Below are positions 52,109 to 63,515 of a DNA stretch of 64,000 nucleotides, in pieces; positions within the stretch are counted from its first letter, which is position 1; every line of letters starts with the position of its first letter. The translations under genes were made by a program, and so were the position numbers. A model generated the notes under the pieces. That model was not told where the DNA came from. It worked only from the letters and a program-made list of their open reading frames with translations, and ran no database searches. Source of the stretch: Kocuria coralli (GTDB lineage: Bacteria; Actinomycetota; Actinomycetes; Actinomycetales; Micrococcaceae); the NCBI RefSeq assembly GCF_008831305.1, contig NZ_ML708611.1, positions 272,417 to 336,416 on the forward strand, in the 5' to 3' direction.

Positions 52109-55100
52109 TCATCCCGCTGGCTCCGGCGCGCTGGAACGATTCTCGGAACCCACCAGACGGTGGTTCGAGGGAGCTTTCAGTGCGCCGACCGCCGCCCAGG
52201 AAGGCGCCTGGAACGCCGTCGCGGACGGCCGGCACACCCTGGTGGTCGCCCCCACCGGATCGGGCAAGACCCTCTCCGCCTTCCTCTGGGGCATCGACCG
52301 GCTCATGAACCGGGAGTCCCCCTCGGGGGGCACCAAGGTGCTCTACATCTCGCCGCTCAAGGCTCTCGGCGTGGATGTGGAGCGCAATCTCCGCTCGCCG
52401 CTGATCGGCATCACCCAGACGGCCAAGAACATGGGCCTCGAGCCACCGGAGCTCTCCACGGGCGTGCGCTCGGGCGACACCCCTCAGGCCATCCGGCGAG
52501 CGCTCGTCGCCTCCCCTCCGGACATCCTGATCACCACGCCGGAGTCCCTCTATCTGATGCTCACCTCCAGAGCCCGTACGGCCCTGGAGGAGGTGGAGAC
52601 CATCGTCCTCGACGAGATCCACGCCGTGGCGGGAACCAAACGCGGCGCCCACCTGGCCCTCTCCCTGGAGCGGCTGGATGACCTGCTGCCCCGGCCCGCC
52701 CAGCGGATCGGACTGTCCGCCACGGTGGAGCCCGTGGAGACCGTGACCCGGTTCCTGGGCGGCCGCGAGCCCGTGACGGTGGTCCGCCCCCGGTCCGAGA
52801 AACGCTGGGACCTCACGGTCAGCGTGCCCGTCCCGGACATGACGGTGCTGGGCGGTCCGAGCGCCTCGTCGTCGCTGGACTCCTCCCCCTTCGGCGATGC
52901 CGCCGTGGAGGACGAGCCCGCCAACGTCGCCTCGATCTGGCCCCACGTCGAGGAACGGGTAGCGGACCTGGTGGAGGCGCACCGTTCGACCATCGTGTTC
53001 GCCAACTCCCGAGGCCTGGCCGAGAAGCTGACCGCGCGCCTCAACGAGATCCACGCCTTCCGCGTCGAGCACTCCGGGGACGCCCGGGCATCCGAGGACC
53101 GGAGCGGGCGGGCGGAGACCGTGGGCGCCGTCCTGGATTCCATGGGCCTGGATGCCATGAGCCGGGGTTCCGCGGGCGTCGATGACGCGCCCAGCCGGCA
53201 GACCGGGCGGTACGACGGCGCAGCGCCGGTCCTCGCCCGCGCCCACCACGGTTCGGTGTCCAAGGACCAGCGCACGCTGATCGAGGAGGATCTCAAGAGC
53301 GGTCAGCTGCGCTGCGTGGTGGCCACCAGCTCCCTGGAACTCGGCATCGACATGGGGCTGGTGGACCTGGTCGTCCAGATCGAGTCCCCGCCCTCGGCGG
53401 CCTCGGGCCTGCAGCGCGTGGGCCGGGCCGGGCATCAGGTGGGCGAGGTCTCGATCGGGAAGCTGTTCCCCAAGCACCGGGGGGATCTGCTCGATGCCGC
53501 GGTCACGGTCGAGCAGATGCTGGAGGGCAGGGTGGAGGCACTGCACATCCCGGCCAACCCGCTGGATGTCCTGGCCCAGCAGAGCGTGGCCGCCTGCGCC
53601 CTGGAGCCGATCGGGGTGGAGGACTGGTGGGACACTGTCCGCAGGTCGGCTCCCTTCCTGGGCCTGCCCCGCAGCGCGTTCGACGCCGTGCTCGACCTCG
53701 TCTCCGGCCGGTACCCCTCCGACGAGTTCGCCCAGCTGCGGCCTCGCGTGGTGTGGGACCGGGACGAGGGCACCCTGACGGCACGGCCCGGCGCCCAGCG
53801 GCTGGCCGTCACCTCCGGCGGCACGATCCCCGACCGGGGGCTCTTCCCCGTCCATATCGCCGGGCAGGCCGACGACAAAGCGCCGAAACGCGTGGGTGAG
53901 CTGGACGAGGAGATGGTCTACGAGTCCCGCACCGGCGACATCATCGCTCTGGGCGCCTCATCCTGGCGGATCGAGGAGATCACCCACGACCGGGTCACCG
54001 TGGTCCCGGCGCCGGGTCAGGCGGGCAAGCTCCCGTTCTGGCACGGCGACGGCCTGGGCCGCCCGGTGGAGCTGGGCCGGGCGCAGGGCGCGTTCCTGAG
54101 GGAGATCGCCGGCGCCGAACCCGCCGTCGTTGGAGACCGGCTGACCGCCGACGGCCTGGACGAGTGGGCCAGGGACAATCTCCAGACTTACGTGTCCGAG
54201 ATGAAGGAGGACGTGGGCCACGTGCCCTCGGACCGCACTCTGATCATCGAGCGGTTCCCGGACGAGCTGGGCGACTGGCGGGTGGTGCTGCACTCCCCGT
54301 TCGGCCTGCAGGTCCACGCGCCGTGGGCGCTGGCCGTGGGGGCGCGGATCGAGGAGCGCTGGGGCCTCGACGGCGCTGCGCAGGCCTCCGACGACGGCAT
54401 CGTGCTGCGCATCCCGTTGACCGACGAGGACCCGCCCGGGGCGGAGATCTTCCTGTTCGACGCCGATGAGCTCGAGCAGGTCGTGACCGAGCAGGTGGGC
54501 TCGTCGGCGCTGTTCGCCTCGCGTTTCCGCGAATGCGCGGCCCGCGCCCTGCTGCTGCCGCGGCGGGACCCCGGTCGTCGCACGCCGTTGTGGCAGCAGC
54601 GCCAGAGGTCGGCCCAGCTGCTGGACGTGGCCAGGCGCTACCCGCAGTTCCCGATCGTCCTGGAGACCGTCCGGGAATGTCTGCAGGACGTCTACGACCT
54701 CCCGGCCCTCCAGGAACTGCACCGGGAGATCTCCCGGCGGACCATCCGGGTGGTGGAGACCACCCGGGAGGGCCCCTCGGCCTTCGCCAGAACGCTGCTG
54801 TTCGGTTACCTGGGGCAGTTCATCTACGAGGGCGATTCCCCGCTGGCCGAACGCAAGGCGGCCATCCTCTCCCTGGACACGGACCTGCTGGCGGAGCTGC
54901 TGGGCCGCGCGCAACTGCGCGAGCTGCTGGACGCCCATGTCATCTCACGCACCGAGGCGGAGCTGCAGTACCTGGCTCCCGCACGGCGGCTGCGAGGACG
55001 CGAAGGACTCGCGGATCTGCTGCGTCTCCTGGGGCCGCTGACGGTCGAGGAGGCGGCGCTGCGGCTGCGGGACCCGGATGCGCCCGAGGCCGGTGCACCC

Positions 55101-57041
55101 GGTGACGTGCCCGGTGAGGCTCCGTCCGCCGAGTCCGGTCCGGAACTCGGCGTCGATGCCGGCATCGGTCCCAGTGCCGACCCCAGTGCCGATCCCGGCG
55201 TCGTCGAGCGGTGGGCCGACGACCTGGTCCGGGACAACCGCGCCTTTCCCGTGCGGCTGGCGGGGGAGCAGAAACTGGCCGCGGTGGAGGACGCCGCCCG
55301 GTTGCGGGACGCGCTCGGGGCCCCCGTTCCCCACGGCGTCCCGGTCGCGTTCCTGGACCCGGTCGCGGACCCCCTCGGGGATCTGGTGGGCAGGTACGCC
55401 CGGACCCACGGCCCGTTCACGGTCGCCGAGGCGGCCGCGGGCACGGGACTGGGCGTCGCCGTCGTGCGTGCCACCCTGGAGCACCTGGCCACCGAGCGGC
55501 GGGTCCTCGAGGGCGAGTTCCGTCCGGCCGGGACAGCGATGCCGGCCGCCGGCGAGCACGGCGAGGACGGCGAGCACGGCACGACCGCGGCACCGGCCGC
55601 CGAATGGTGCGAGAAGGAGGTGCTGCACCGGATCCGCCGCCGTTCCCTGGCCGCCCTGCGGGAACAGGTGGAACCGGTCCCCCCGGAGGTCTACGCCCGG
55701 TTCCTCCCTTCCTGGCAGTACGTGGGCCGCGAGGCCCGGCTACGCGGAGCCGACGGGCTGCTCACGGTGATCGACCAGCTGGGAGGCCTGGCCCTGCCGG
55801 CCTCCGCACTCGAGCCCCTGATCCTCAGGGCGAGGATCGACGACTACTCCCCCGACCTGCTCGACGAGCAGCTGGCCGCCGGTGAGGTGCTCTGGTCGGG
55901 ATCCGGATCGCTCAGCGGCGACGACGGGTGGCTGGCGCTGCACCTGGCGGAGTCTCAGGAACTCACGCTGCCGCCCCTGGCCGAGCTCAAGGCGAAGGCC
56001 GCCGCGGTAACGGATGCCCTGCAGTCCGCGATCCTGGAGATCCTGGCCGACGGCGCCGCACGCTTCAGCCATCAGCTGGTGACCGCCCTGGCCGACCGGG
56101 GCCACCCCGCCGACATCCCCCGCGTGACCACCGCCCTGTGGGAGCTCGTATGGGCCGGGCTGATCACCAACGACACCTTCGCCCCCGTCCGCGCGCTCGT
56201 GACCGGAGGGGGCGGAGCGCACAAGCAGAAGCCCCGTGCCCCGGTGACCCGCTCGGCGGGACGGCGCGGCGCGGCACGGCTGCGCCCCCGTCAGCCGGCC
56301 ACGGCTGCGGGAGGGCCGCGGTCCTCGGTGGCCCTGCAGTCCTCGGGCCGCTGGTCGCTGCTGGTTCCCGACTCCCTGGACGCCACGATGCGCGCCAGCG
56401 CCGGGGCGGAGCTGCTGCTGGATCGCTACGGCGTGCTGACCCGCGGAGCGGTCGAGGCCGAGGATCTCCCCGGGGGCTTCTCGGGGATCTACCGGGTGCT
56501 GACCGCCATCGAGGACGCCGGTCAGACCCGGCGCGGGTATTTCATCGAGGGGCTGGGCGCGGCACAGTTCGCGCAATCCTCCACGGTCGACCGGCTGCGA
56601 GGTTTCGCCGACGACGAGCAGGCACGCACCAAGCCGCGCGAACCCCAGGTCCTGGCCCTCGCGGCCACGGATCCCGCCAGCCCCTGGGGCGCCACGCTGT
56701 CCTGGCCACCCGTGATCACGACCGAGAACGGCACGGGGCATCGTCCCGGACGCAAGGCGGGTGCCGTGGTGGTCTCCGTGGACGGCTCCCCCGTCCTCTA
56801 CTTCGAGCGAGGAGGGCGCACGGTCCTGGTCTTCGACGACGATCCCGCGAGGATCCGCATGTGCGCCCCGGCCGTTGTGGATCTCGTGCATGCGGGGGCC
56901 GCGGAGAAGCTGACCGTGGAGAAGGTCAACGGCCACGGTGTCCTGGGCTCCGGGCCTCTGGAGAGCACGGTGCGCGACGCGCTCGTGACCGCAGGGTTCT
57001 CGACGACGCCGAAGGGATTGCGGATGCGCCGCGGTGTCTGA
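52101..57041 (+). CDS. lhr: Lhr-type ATP-dependent DNA helicase
   Basis: A 1646-residue helicase of the Lhr family. Motif I is APTGSGKT (50-57), motif II DEIH near 171, then GLSATVEP. Motif VI lies in LQRVGRAGH. The long C-terminal part (roughly residues 750-1646) carries the Lhr core and the large accessory region typical of actinobacterial Lhr, with a role in interstrand crosslink repair in mycobacteria. The linker near 1030-1060 is Pro/Ala/Asp-rich. The start is GTG 52101, overlapping the lipoprotein stop by eight bases. Confidence 0.93.
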   Translation: MADHPAGSGALERFSEPTRRWFEGAFSAPTAAQEGAWNAVADGRHTLVVAPTGSGKTLSAFLWGIDRLMNRESPSGGTKVLYISPLKALGVDVERNLRSPLIGITQTAKNMGLEPPELSTGVRSGDTPQAIRRALVASPPDILITTPESLYLMLTSRARTALEEVETIVLDEIHAVAGTKRGAHLALSLERLDDLLPRPAQRIGLSATVEPVETVTRFLGGREPVTVVRPRSEKRWDLTVSVPVPDMTVLGGPSASSSLDSSPFGDAAVEDEPANVASIWPHVEERVADLVEAHRSTIVFANSRGLAEKLTARLNEIHAFRVEHSGDARASEDRSGRAETVGAVLDSMGLDAMSRGSAGVDDAPSRQTGRYDGAAPVLARAHHGSVSKDQRTLIEEDLKSGQLRCVVATSSLELGIDMGLVDLVVQIESPPSAASGLQRVGRAGHQVGEVSIGKLFPKHRGDLLDAAVTVEQMLEGRVEALHIPANPLDVLAQQSVAACALEPIGVEDWWDTVRRSAPFLGLPRSAFDAVLDLVSGRYPSDEFAQLRPRVVWDRDEGTLTARPGAQRLAVTSGGTIPDRGLFPVHIAGQADDKAPKRVGELDEEMVYESRTGDIIALGASSWRIEEITHDRVTVVPAPGQAGKLPFWHGDGLGRPVELGRAQGAFLREIAGAEPAVVGDRLTADGLDEWARDNLQTYVSEMKEDVGHVPSDRTLIIERFPDELGDWRVVLHSPFGLQVHAPWALAVGARIEERWGLDGAAQASDDGIVLRIPLTDEDPPGAEIFLFDADELEQVVTEQVGSSALFASRFRECAARALLLPRRDPGRRTPLWQQRQRSAQLLDVARRYPQFPIVLETVRECLQDVYDLPALQELHREISRRTIRVVETTREGPSAFARTLLFGYLGQFIYEGDSPLAERKAAILSLDTDLLAELLGRAQLRELLDAHVISRTEAELQYLAPARRLRGREGLADLLRLLGPLTVEEAALRLRDPDAPEAGAPGDVPGEAPSAESGPELGVDAGIGPSADPSADPGVVERWADDLVRDNRAFPVRLAGEQKLAAVEDAARLRDALGAPVPHGVPVAFLDPVADPLGDLVGRYARTHGPFTVAEAAAGTGLGVAVVRATLEHLATERRVLEGEFRPAGTAMPAAGEHGEDGEHGTTAAPAAEWCEKEVLHRIRRRSLAALREQVEPVPPEVYARFLPSWQYVGREARLRGADGLLTVIDQLGGLALPASALEPLILRARIDDYSPDLLDEQLAAGEVLWSGSGSLSGDDGWLALHLAESQELTLPPLAELKAKAAAVTDALQSAILEILADGAARFSHQLVTALADRGHPADIPRVTTALWELVWAGLITNDTFAPVRALVTGGGGAHKQKPRAPVTRSAGRRGAARLRPRQPATAAGGPRSSVALQSSGRWSLLVPDSLDATMRASAGAELLLDRYGVLTRGAVEAEDLPGGFSGIYRVLTAIEDAGQTRRGYFIEGLGAAQFAQSSTVDRLRGFADDEQARTKPREPQVLALAATDPASPWGATLSWPPVITTENGTGHRPGRKAGAVVVSVDGSPVLYFERGGRTVLVFDDDPARIRMCAPAVVDLVHAGAAEKLTVEKVNGHGVLGSGPLESTVRDALVTAGFSTTPKGLRMRRGV

Positions 57042-57043
57042 GG

Positions 57044-57086
57044 CGCTGCCACAACGGCACTGCCTGAGCGACGCTGCCACAACGGC
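57044..57086 (+). repeat. 15-bp direct repeat
   Basis: CGCTGCCACAACGGC occurs at 57044-57058 and again at 57072-57086, in the short gap between the convergent lhr and idi genes. Flanking GAGGCG/CGCCTC can also pair, so it may form a weak terminator. Confidence 0.6.
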
Positions 57087-57092
57087 GCCGCC

Positions 57093-57677
57093 TCAGCGCC
57101 CGTGGACGCCCAGAGCCCGTTGCAAAGGCGCCTCAGCGATCTCCTCGACCAGCCAGGGGCTGAACACCCGAGGGATACCTCGTGCCGCGGTCAGCAGATC
57201 CGCCGGCTCCACCCACGTGGTCTCGGCGATCTCGGAGGGCTGGACGCGCAGTGCCGATGCGGCGCGGGCGGTCCACACCGGGCAGAACTCGTTCTCCACG
57301 ATGCCCGACGCATCCACCGCGCGGTACGAGAAATCCGGCAGGACCTCGGTCAGATCACCGATCTCCAGGCCGAGTTCCTGTCGTGCCCGTCGGGCCACGG
57401 CCTCTCGGGGGTCCTCGCCCGGACCGGGATGCCCGCAGAAGGAGTTGGTCCAGACCCCCGGCCAGGTCTTCTTGCTCAGGGCCCGGCGGGTGAGCAGGAC
57501 CCGGCCGTCGTCGTCGAGAACCCAGCAGGAGAAGGCGAAGTGCAGCGGCGTGTTCTCCGTGTGCACCGTCGCCTTCGGCGCGGTTCCGATGGGCCGGTAT
57601 TGCGCGTCCAGGAGGATGACCTCCTCGACCGTGGACGATCGTGCGCTGGTCGGTCGTGCGCTGGTCGGCTCAGGCAT
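57093..57677 (-). CDS. idi: isopentenyl-diphosphate delta-isomerase, type I
   Basis: A 194-residue Nudix-fold enzyme interconverting IPP and DMAPP. The active-site cysteine lies in SFCGHPGPGED and the glutamate in ENEFCPVW; FSCWVLDDDG and RRALSKKTWPG are family pieces. ATG 57677 is used, with GGGAG a few bases upstream; an ATG at 57689 is possible. It diverges from the pseudouridine synthase gene. Confidence 0.95.
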   Translation of the reverse strand: MPEPTSARPTSARSSTVEEVILLDAQYRPIGTAPKATVHTENTPLHFAFSCWVLDDDGRVLLTRRALSKKTWPGVWTNSFCGHPGPGEDPREAVARRARQELGLEIGDLTEVLPDFSYRAVDASGIVENEFCPVWTARAASALRVQPSEIAETTWVEPADLLTAARGIPRVFSPWLVEEIAEAPLQRALGVHGR

Positions 57678-57839
57678 CGGCTCCCTCATGGCTCCCGGAG
57701 TGCGTCCAGCACGCTGTCGATGTACCGGCTGGTTCCAGGATGCCCGAGCGCGGCCCCTCCCCGCACGTTGAACACGGATAAGGACATGGTGGAGGGGCAT
57801 TGATGCACTTTTCCGTGTTCGAAGTGTGAAAATCGAGAG

Positions 57840-58793
57840 GTGCCCCGCCGTCGACGCCCCGTTTCCCCTCTCCTCGCCCGCGATGGCGTGGACGCGGTCA
57901 GGGTCCGGCTTCCGGAGACCGGCGAATCCGTCCGGTCCTACCTGATGCGCCGTTTTCCGCGGTCGGCGGGAGAGGCCGCGGAGCTGTTCCGCGGCGACGG
58001 CGTCGTCTACGACGACGGCGCCCCGGCGCTGCCCGCCGACCCCTGCCGTGGCGGCGCCATCTGGTACCACCGACCGCTCCCCGACGAGCCGGAGCTCCCC
58101 CACGATCTCCCCGTGCTCTACGAGGATCCATGGCTGCTGGTGGTCGACAAGCCTCACGGGCTGCCCACTACTCCGCGCGGCCGCTTCGTGGCGCAGACCG
58201 CGCTCACGATCCTGCGGCACCGCCGGGAGGAGCAGGACCTCGCACCGGCCCATCGCCTGGACCGGGACACGGCGGGAACCCTGCTCCTGACCCGCGATCC
58301 GGCCGTTCGGGGTGCGGTGCAACGGCAGTTCCAGGCGCGCAGGACCACCAAGACCTACGAGGCCGTCGTCGCCCTCCCCTCGCCCGAGACGCTGCAGCGG
58401 CTGCCGCCCAGCCGGGAGAGCCGCATCGAGAAGACCCGCGGTCGCCTGCAGGCCGGGGAAATCGACGGGCCGGTCAACGCGGTGACCCGTATCGAGCCGC
58501 TGGAGCCCCGGCCCTGGACCGACGCCGACGGCCTCTGGGGCGCGCTTCGCCTGACGCCCCTCACGGGGCAGACCCATCAGCTGCGCGTCCATCTCGACGC
58601 GCTGGGAGTGCCGATCCGGTGGGATCCGCTCTACCCGGTGGCCCGCGAAAGGGACCCCGGCGATCTGTCCCGACCGCTCCAGCTGCTGGCCAGGAGCCTG
58701 GGGATACGCCATCCGGTGACCGGGGAGCCGCTCGAGTTCACCAGCGGGCGGACGCTGGCTACGCTGTGGGAGCCGCACCGTCCGTCCACCTGA
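57840..58793 (+). CDS. RluA-family pseudouridine synthase
   Basis: A 317-residue pseudouridine synthase. The catalytic aspartate D141 lies in HRLDRDTAG. Family pieces LLVVDKPHGLPTT, KTYEAVV and GQTHQLRVHLDALG are visible. An N-terminal region of about 90 residues has an S4-like start (RSYLMRRF) but is short. The target (23S rRNA, 16S rRNA or tRNA) is not predictable. GTG 57840 is the start. It is followed at 17 bases by the GH76 gene. Confidence 0.9.
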   Translation: MPRRRRPVSPLLARDGVDAVRVRLPETGESVRSYLMRRFPRSAGEAAELFRGDGVVYDDGAPALPADPCRGGAIWYHRPLPDEPELPHDLPVLYEDPWLLVVDKPHGLPTTPRGRFVAQTALTILRHRREEQDLAPAHRLDRDTAGTLLLTRDPAVRGAVQRQFQARRTTKTYEAVVALPSPETLQRLPPSRESRIEKTRGRLQAGEIDGPVNAVTRIEPLEPRPWTDADGLWGALRLTPLTGQTHQLRVHLDALGVPIRWDPLYPVARERDPGDLSRPLQLLARSLGIRHPVTGEPLEFTSGRTLATLWEPHRPST

Positions 58794-58809
58794 CCCGCCG
58801 AGGAGTCCC

Positions 58810-60018
58810 ATGAGCCACCACCTTGCCGAATCCGTCGTTCCCGGTGCCGCCGGGGACCGTCGCGAGCGGGCGGCACTCGCTGCGCGCTCGGTGGAGACCC
58901 TCTTCGGTGAACGGGTGTTCGGCATGCCCGGGACCTGGTTGGGCGCCGTGGCGTTCCCGCACCCCAGCCGGCGCTCCACCACGTGGCACTACTGGTGGCA
59001 GGCGCACCTGATGGACGCCCTCATAGATGCCGCCTACCGCGAGTCCGCCACCGGGCAGGACCCCGGGCCGACCCGCAAGCTCGCCCATCAGCTGCTGCGC
59101 GGGATCACCGTGCGGAACGGCGGCCAGGTCACCCTGAACAACTACTACGACGACATGGCCTGGCTGATGCTCGCCGTCGGACGCCTGCGGGATCTGGACG
59201 AGTCCGCGGGCCGGGTTCCCCGCGGGGTGGCGGCGACGGGCGCGCAACTGCTCAGGAGCCTGCGCGCCGCGCACACCCAGGACCTGGACGGCGGCGTGTT
59301 CTGGACCCGCGAGCGCACGTACAAGAACACCGCCACCACGGGACCGGCGGCGCTGATCGCCGCGCGCACCCACGCGCGGGAGGAATCGGCCGCCCTGCTG
59401 AACTGGCTGCGGGGCAATCTGTGGAACTCGCAGCGGCAGGTCTTCCACGACGGCCTCAAGATCGTCCCGGCCGGTGACGGCGAACCCGGCACCACGCTGG
59501 ACAGCTCCGTCTACACCTATAATTCCGGGCCGGCGCTGGGCGCCGCCGTCGAACTCGCCGAGTCCTCCGACGGCGGCGAGGCGAGGGAATGGGCCGGGTT
59601 CGCAGCGGAGATCGTGGAGGGGGCGGACGCCGAGTTCGGCCGGGCCGTGGATGGACGGCGCGTGCTGCGCACCCACGGCGCCGGGGACGCGGGGCTCTTC
59701 ACGGGCATTCTCGCCCGGTATCTGGCGCTGGCCGCACGATCCGAAGCGCTCGACTCCGAGACCCGGCAGGCGGCCCGGCGGCTGGTCGTCGATACCGCCG
59801 ACGCCCTGTGGGAGGGACGCCGGGAGTTCGACCCGGACCTGGACTTCAACGACCCCGAGGCGCAGCCGGAGCCCGCCCGTGTCCTGGCGATCTTCTCCCC
59901 GGACCCTTTGGTGCACGCCGACATCTCCCAGCCGGTGGGCAGGAGCCTGGAACTGGGCCACCAGATCCAGGCCTGGACCGCCCTGGAGGCGGCTGCGGGA
60001 CTCTCCCCGCGCGTATGA
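58810..60018 (+). CDS. glycoside hydrolase family 76-like protein
   Basis: A 402-residue alpha/alpha-barrel protein of the GH76 family, which cuts alpha-1,6-mannans. The paired catalytic aspartates D114-D115 lie in NNYYDDMAWL. Other pieces are GGVFWTRERTYKNTATTGPAAL-type sequence and YTYNSGPALGAAVELAE. No signal peptide is visible, which is unusual for a mannanase, so a cytosolic role on oligosaccharides is possible. GAGGAG lies four bases before ATG 58810. Confidence 0.85.
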   Translation: MSHHLAESVVPGAAGDRRERAALAARSVETLFGERVFGMPGTWLGAVAFPHPSRRSTTWHYWWQAHLMDALIDAAYRESATGQDPGPTRKLAHQLLRGITVRNGGQVTLNNYYDDMAWLMLAVGRLRDLDESAGRVPRGVAATGAQLLRSLRAAHTQDLDGGVFWTRERTYKNTATTGPAALIAARTHAREESAALLNWLRGNLWNSQRQVFHDGLKIVPAGDGEPGTTLDSSVYTYNSGPALGAAVELAESSDGGEAREWAGFAAEIVEGADAEFGRAVDGRRVLRTHGAGDAGLFTGILARYLALAARSEALDSETRQAARRLVVDTADALWEGRREFDPDLDFNDPEAQPEPARVLAIFSPDPLVHADISQPVGRSLELGHQIQAWTALEAAAGLSPRV

Positions 60019-60100
60019 GCCTCCGGGCCAGCCCGTGCGCTCACCGCTGAACGCCGAGCGCCGCCTCCCGCCCGCTGCGTGAATGAGGTAGAAAACACCT

Positions 60101-61977
<1,877 letters not shown>

Positions 61978-61986
61978 GCTCGATCC

Positions 61987-62502
61987 ATGTCCGCACTCGA
62001 TGCCGTACCCGCTGACCAGACCTGGACGCTGACCCGCGATCTGCCCCATGGCGCGGACGCGGTGTTCCGCGCCTTCATCGATGCCACGGCCCTGGCCCAG
62101 TGGTACGGCCCGGCAGGATGGTCGGTGGACCCCGCGAGCATCGATCTGGACGCCGTCCCCGGAGGCGCGCGATCCTTCCGGATGACCTTCGACGAGGATC
62201 CCGGGCAGACGGCGCCGATCCACGGGCGTCACGCGGGGATGATGCAGGACCGGCTGCTGGAGATCCACGAGTTCATCCCGGATCATGAGGGCCAGCCGAG
62301 TCAGCACGTAGTGATCCTGCGATGCGAGCTGGACCCGATAGCCAGCCCGGACGACTCTGTGACCTCTCACGGGGCCCACACTACCCGGGTCACCCTGACC
62401 CAGGGCCCCCTCCCGGAGACCGTGCACGACCACGCACGCGCGGCGTGGTCCAGTTCCCTGGATCGGCTGGCGCAGTACCTGGTAGCGGAGCCGGGCGCAT
62501 GA
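61987..62502 (+). CDS. SRPBCC/AHSA1-type protein
   Basis: A 171-residue START-like fold protein. The opening VFRAFIDATALAQWYGPAGW is typical of AHSA1/Aha1-type domains; the acidic DEDPG and HEFIPDHEG stretches follow. It may bind a hydrophobic ligand. It starts nine bases after tgt and overlaps the MBL gene by four bases, so it is part of the same operon. Confidence 0.85.
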   Translation: MSALDAVPADQTWTLTRDLPHGADAVFRAFIDATALAQWYGPAGWSVDPASIDLDAVPGGARSFRMTFDEDPGQTAPIHGRHAGMMQDRLLEIHEFIPDHEGQPSQHVVILRCELDPIASPDDSVTSHGAHTTRVTLTQGPLPETVHDHARAAWSSSLDRLAQYLVAEPGA

Positions 62503-63314
62503 CCAGGCAGTACCTCACCGACTCGGTCTCCGTGATCCGGGCGGACAACCCCGGCGCGATGACGCTCGACGGCACGAACACCTGGATCCTGCAGGCACCG
62601 CGCCACGGGGCGAGCGGAGGCGGGGGCGGCGCCGTCGTCGTGGACCCGGGACCTGATCTGGAAGAGCACCTGGACGAGCTGGTCGCGGCGGGGCCGATCG
62701 AACTCGTGCTGATCACGCACCGCCATGGGGATCACACGGAGGCTATCGCCGCGCTGTACGAACGCACGGACGCGCCGGTACGGGCTCATCTGGAGGAGCA
62801 CTGCCGGGACGGGGAACCATTGCACGGCGGTGAGGTGCTCACCGCCGGGGGCCTGCAGATCCAGGTGATCCATACGCCGGGGCACACATCCGATTCGCTG
62901 AGTTTTGTAATTACAGAGGATTTCGACCCTGACTCCGCAGGCCGGCCCAAAACGATGGTGCTCACCGGAGACACCGTCCTGGGCCGGGGCACCACGATGA
63001 TCGATCACCCCGACGGCACCCTGGCCGAATACCTGGACACCCTCGATCGCCTCGAAGCACTGGCGGAAGGCCCGGGGCCCACGATCGGGCTACCGGGGCA
63101 CGGGGAACCTCTGGCAGACCTGACCGAGACGTGCCGGATGCTCCGGGAGCATCGGCTGTCACGGATAGACCAGGTCCGGGAAGCCCAGCGTGATCTGGGT
63201 GCCGGAGCCACGGTCGAGCAGCTGACAGATCACATCTACGCCGATGTCCCGGAAGGTGCGCGCCGTGCGGCGATGCGTTCGATCGAGGCACAGGTGGCGT
63301 ACTTGGCGCTGTAG
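62499..63314 (+). CDS. MBL-fold metallo-hydrolase
   Basis: A 271-residue metallo-beta-lactamase-fold hydrolase. The metal motif HRHGDH (H74, H76, D78, H79) is complete. HTPGHTSDS and LTGDTVLGRG supply the other ligands, and GLPGHGEP lies near the end. An Arg-rich C-terminal helix follows, as in LACTB2-like hydrolases and ribonucleases. It ends the tgt operon. The substrate is unknown. Confidence 0.9.
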   Translation: MTRQYLTDSVSVIRADNPGAMTLDGTNTWILQAPRHGASGGGGGAVVVDPGPDLEEHLDELVAAGPIELVLITHRHGDHTEAIAALYERTDAPVRAHLEEHCRDGEPLHGGEVLTAGGLQIQVIHTPGHTSDSLSFVITEDFDPDSAGRPKTMVLTGDTVLGRGTTMIDHPDGTLAEYLDTLDRLEALAEGPGPTIGLPGHGEPLADLTETCRMLREHRLSRIDQVREAQRDLGAGATVEQLTDHIYADVPEGARRAAMRSIEAQVAYLAL

Positions 63315-63515
63315 AGCGGTTCGAGACCTTGCATGCTCTCTGCGGGATCTCTGCCTGAGTCAGGACAAAGAGACAGGTCGCTCCGGTTCTTAGCTCCCGC
63401 CCGTGCCGTTCGGTGTGCTGAGCAAGTGAAATTTCCTTTTGTGAATTGTTTCCGGGGGTCTGTTCTGGGTTGTTTTCGGGCTTGTGTTGTCTGACCCTCG
63501 TGGGAGGCTGGGAGC
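63315..63515. other. 201-base gap before the DUF222-type gene
   Basis: Non-coding. The second half (about 63420-63485) is markedly rich in T and could be the promoter of the next gene. I see no hairpin worth calling. Confidence 0.4.

Noticed and set aside
57044..57086. 15-bp direct repeat as an attachment site
   Set aside because: The copies are only 13 bases apart and there is no mobile gene nearby.
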